Under the pieces are notes generated by a model. That model was not told the DNA's origin, did no database searches, and saw nothing but the letters and a program-made list of their open reading frames with translations. Source: Seminavis robusta (Eukaryota; Bacillariophyta; Bacillariophyceae; Naviculales; Naviculaceae). From it: a DNA stretch of 40,161 nucleotides. The position numbers and the translations under genes are program-made. The stretch is taken from assembly GCA_903772945.1 (NCBI GenBank), contig CAICTM010000997.1:1-40161 (forward strand). Reading direction: 5' to 3'. Positions 37,040-40,161 of this stretch are shown one piece after another (position 1 is the first letter of the stretch; every line of letters begins with the position of its first letter).

Positions 37040-38219
37040 CACAATTCAACATCATCACCTGTCCTTGCAGCAATACTACCTTGGTCTACGACCGATACGT
37101 GTATACCGAAACAGTACATGACTACATATTTTCTGAGGGCAATGACCAGTTACCAGTAACCTACAGCTTCACGGGAGAAATCTCTAGCAGGAATGAGAGA
37201 CAGTTTACGGGTTGTGGAGGAACTTTCGCCGGGATACAGTGCGCTGGATGCGTTCTCTGCAACGACGGTTTTGTGAAGGACGGCATCATCTGGGTGGATT
37301 TTGATTGCTCGAACATTCAAGAAGGTTTGGTGTTTAATTGCGACATGGCCCCCAATTACTACGTACATTCTTTGAAAGGGTACAACAAGCACTGACACAT
37401 GCTATGATTGATAATGATGGAGCAAGCGTCAGCAATATCTTTGAGCACAGCGATAATACGACGCCGGCGAGTCCTACTGCTGGCACGACCACGGCAGCAC
37501 CAACGACGACTGGTGCCATCAATGGAACGCAAACAAGACCACCTGCTGGCAACGGTACCGCGACACCGACCATGCCCACCAATACAACACTGACCAAAGC
37601 ACCCACCGAAGATTCAAACACAGCTTTGATTCCTGTAGATGACAATTCCTGCACCGACAATGACAACTGCACCAAGGGAGAACAGTTTTGTGGCAGGGAT
37701 GGTACCTGCCACCCCTATTCATGCGAGGACTGGTATACACAAGGACCCCTGAGCTTTACCAGTTATGATGATGAAAATCCTGTTGATTTGACCTGCATGG
37801 ATATCGCTGAGTCGGAGGCACGAGAGCTGAACCTCAATGCCCTGGTCTTTGCCTGCAAACGCTTCCCCATTGGACGAGTAGCTCCACAAACCAAGGCTGT
37901 GTCCAAAGTCTTCAACTATATTTGTACAGCCACACCCAGAGAAGGACATGGTTTTGTCTGTTATCGATTCAAAGAATATACGAACTTCAACAACTACCAG
38001 AATGACGTTGCTAGCCTGAACCTACAAATTCCTCCCTGTCAGGGGGGAGCTGACCAACCACCGCTTGCAGAGTACTGGTATCAAACAACTCTGGCACAAA
38101 CGCGGCCTGGAGTGGAGGAAATCATTGTTACCGGACCGGAAAGAACTGCTGGTTTCTCCCAGGTCAATGCCTTCAAACCCATTTACGCACACATTTTCAG
38201 CCAATTTCCGGCACGGTGA
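37040..38219 (+). CDS. Cys-rich, Thr/Pro-rich extracellular-type protein, probably spliced
   Basis: Two parts lie in different frames. Part 1 (37040 to about 37379) reads YDRYVYTETVHDYIFSEGND, CGGTFAGIQCAGCVLCNDGF and NIQEGLVFNCDMAPNYYV. Part 2 (37451-38219) begins with a mucin-like Thr/Pro/Ala linker (SPTAGTTTAAPTTT), then a Cys cluster (DNDNCTKGEQFCGRDGTCHP), then a globular Cys-containing domain ending IFSQFPAR. A 71-nt GT-AG intron at 37380-37450 joins the parts in frame; a one-base deletion would do the same. The Cys pattern and N-glycosylation sites fit a secreted or cell-surface protein. No ATG or signal peptide is found in the first part, so an upstream exon ending before the CTTGCAG at 37064-37070 is likely. 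Start and N-terminus are unknown. Confidence 0.55.
37380..37450 (+). other. Candidate intron, 71 nt
   Basis: GTACAA donor after TTGAAAGG and acceptor TTTGAGCACAG. The junction codon is GG+C (Gly) and the frame of the downstream part is restored. It is shorter than the other introns here, and the donor is weak. Confidence 0.45.
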
Positions 38220-38580
38220 TGAGAAGCTAGAGCGACAGTGACAACAGTTACCAGCCACAGCGGTGCACTGGGACACCTTCAAAGCTTATGCTGCTGTGGT
38301 TGGTGTCTGCCGTCTGTTTCTGCTGCAATAGTTTACTGTCATACAACGGATGTTTTCATCCAGATGGAGAGAACGAAGATTGGATCCAGCGACGGAAACG
38401 GTGCGGTATGCTGGAGACTCTGAAACCAAGAAAGTGTATGCAACAATAACGAAAACAATGGTCAGTGGACCTATCAATCAGTGTAATGACATGATAATAA
38501 GATAAGGGAGAGTGCAGTGTGGCTGCTTATCTAGCTAGCTAGTTGGTCTGTCCTTCCTGCAACGCAACACCCTCCCGTTC
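38220..38580. other. Intergenic between Cys-rich gene and copy B
   Basis: Contains a CTAGCTAGCTAGTTGG word just before copy B. No gene. Confidence 0.4.
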
Positions 38581-38824
38581 ACTAACAGTTTAATGTTGCC
38601 TTACTACAACTTTCTTTAATCACCAACTGCCATATTCCCTACTGCTACAGTTACCCTCTTCATATTCCCCCCCTGCATTAGAGGCACAGAGCATTTTGCC
38701 AGGAAGAATCTCTGAATTTTCACCAACACAGCTGACGCCAGCGAGCGCAGCAAGATCCCGCTCCTGTGTGGATTTTCCGTCTTTCCGATTATATTTACTC
38801 GTAACTACTACTAACTAACTACTA

Positions 38825-38855
<31 letters not shown>

Positions 38856-40161
38856 TGTTTATTTCCTGTCGCTGCTTGTAATCCCTTGTCCCCTTGGATT
38901 CTACAGGGCAACCCCTTAAAATTGTTCGAAGACCGATGCTCTTCCGAGCCTTCCATCATGAAGCCTTGTTTCTTCATTCATCACGTCTTCTTTGAGGATC
39001 GCTGGCATCCTGACGTGCGTCGTTTCACTGTTGACCAGGCTACTCATCTCAACAGCGAAGCCTATGGAGCTGCCATTGCTTGTACCTGGATGAGGACTAA
39101 GAAGAAGACGACCGTGTCTTCACGGATTCTACCACACAGGACTGCCTCAAGAACGATGACTCTAATGACCTTCTACCAGCTCTCCGCCGCGCAATTATTC
39201 GCGACCTTAACTCACCTGTTCCACATATTAACACTTCCAGGTTAAGTGCAAGATTTTGAACATCTTATCTTTTGTGCCCGACTCTCAGTTGAGTCTCCCA
39301 ACACTGATCTGGTGCCTTTGACCGCGGGTTCATTTGCTGCTGCTCACAGTGATGTTACTGACTCCTTCCGTAATGGCTTCAACTATTCTCCTGTCACCAC
39401 CATTTACATCTACACTGAGCACCTACGCCGTTGATGTCTTGACAAGCATGTCTACTGCTTGACCGACTTTTGGACTCGCAGACCCACTGTTGTTCTTCCT
39501 TCCTATACCAACATGTCTGACCGCAAAATTAATTATGTCAACCCAAACCCATCCCCTCCCATTATTCCTTCTCTGTCATCACCCATTCTGATTTCCTCAT
39601 TTTCTCCATGCCAACCCGAGCCACCCTTGGATCCTGCAGCCTCACCACCCCCGGCTACTCCTCGACAATCCGAACCGTCCTCTGATCCCGCTGCATTGGC
39701 GCCTTTGGTCTCATCCAATTTATTTTGTCTCCACGGATTCTTTTCGAGACAGACATTTCTCCTATTTCCAATCACAGGAGGGTTTCTCGATCCTTCCTCC
39801 CAATTTTCTCCGGCCGACAATATTCGCTCTTGTTCTGCTGTTCCCTTGGTAAACTCCCTTCCTGATGATTACCCCACGATTGCCACCAATAATCGCTCTG
39901 CCAATGATCAACGCCTCGATCCCAATACACTCACTATGCCACTAACTTGAACTATTTAACTACAAATACAATGACAATTGCTACCTGTATGACGAAACTA
40001 CCGAATGCTTCACTGATTCGTATGGCAATTCTTATTGCTAATTCCTACCTCCGGTATGCATTCCATTCCTTTCCCACATTCTTTTTCTGTTCTGCTCCTC
40101 TCACAACTGGTCTTCTTCTTTCACGCCTTTTTGATCCCAAATGCTATCCACATTCCAGATC
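38581..40161 (+). repeat. Direct repeat copy B, truncated by window end
   Basis: Same orientation as copy A, offset by about 3.7 kb. Both copies start at ACTAACAGTTTA; this one runs to the last base of the window. Confidence 0.88.
38886..39950 (+). pseudogene. Decayed ORF in copy B
   Basis: Same frame and same two interrupting stops as the ORF in copy A (TAA at 39243, TGA at 39432). Near 39930-39975 it has extra one-base changes that break the Tyr/Asn-rich end, which is still readable in copy A. It is more decayed than copy A in that part only. Confidence 0.55.

Noticed and set aside
34873..40161. Copies A and B as the two LTRs of one retrotransposon
   Set aside because: The 2.1 kb between them encodes a Cys-rich secreted-type protein and no gag, RT or integrase, and no primer-binding site or polypurine tract was seen at the inner edges. 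The left limit does not begin with TG.

Overview
This window looks like nuclear DNA of a diatom, probably a raphid pennate. The species is a guess: Seminavis robusta or a relative would fit. The genes are mostly single-exon or carry one short GT-AG intron (about 70-130 nt) and sit on both strands. Protein families include JmjC, FKBP, RING-Smr, TLDc, a right-handed beta-helix protein and two internally repeated proteins of a kind I associate with diatoms. Intergenic DNA is full of short self-complementary words (CTAG, GTAC, CCGG). Eukaryotic transposons (a Crypton and LTR-type sequence) are present. I saw no operons, ribosome-binding sites or CRISPR.

Layout. Positions 1-5700 are a graveyard: an ankyrin-repeat gene broken by four frame changes, an LTR-like tandem repeat, a retroelement C-terminal fragment and a broken alpha/beta-hydrolase gene. 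Positions 5706-18600 are gene-rich and ordinary: a repeat protein of unknown function, a membrane-anchored methyltransferase, a small basic protein, a secreted JmjC protein head-to-head with an FKBP, a small membrane protein, and a membrane RING-Smr protein. Positions 18600-21690 are sparse, with one small ORF. Positions 21690-25127 hold a complete Crypton-type tyrosine-recombinase transposon of about 3.4 kb, flanked by perfect 36-bp direct repeats. Positions 25546-32411 hold a beta-helix membrane protein, a decayed copy of the ORF at 20575, a four-module repeat protein and a TLDc protein. From 32900 to the end the window is repeat-dominated: two tandem hairpins, an LTR-like end with polypurine tract, a compact array of about nine palindromes bounded by terminal inverted repeats, and two direct copies (at least 1.6 kb each) of a decayed ORF region on either side of a Cys-rich, Thr/Pro-rich secreted-type gene.

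The genes do not form one pathway. The most interesting items are the Crypton (intact R-HxxR-Y residues, a GCR1_C-like DNA-binding domain behind a single in-frame TAG, long flanking direct repeats), the palindrome array at 34445-34831, the RING-Smr fusion and an FKBP ending in a CaaX-like motif. All calls come from reading the sequence; no database search was possible.
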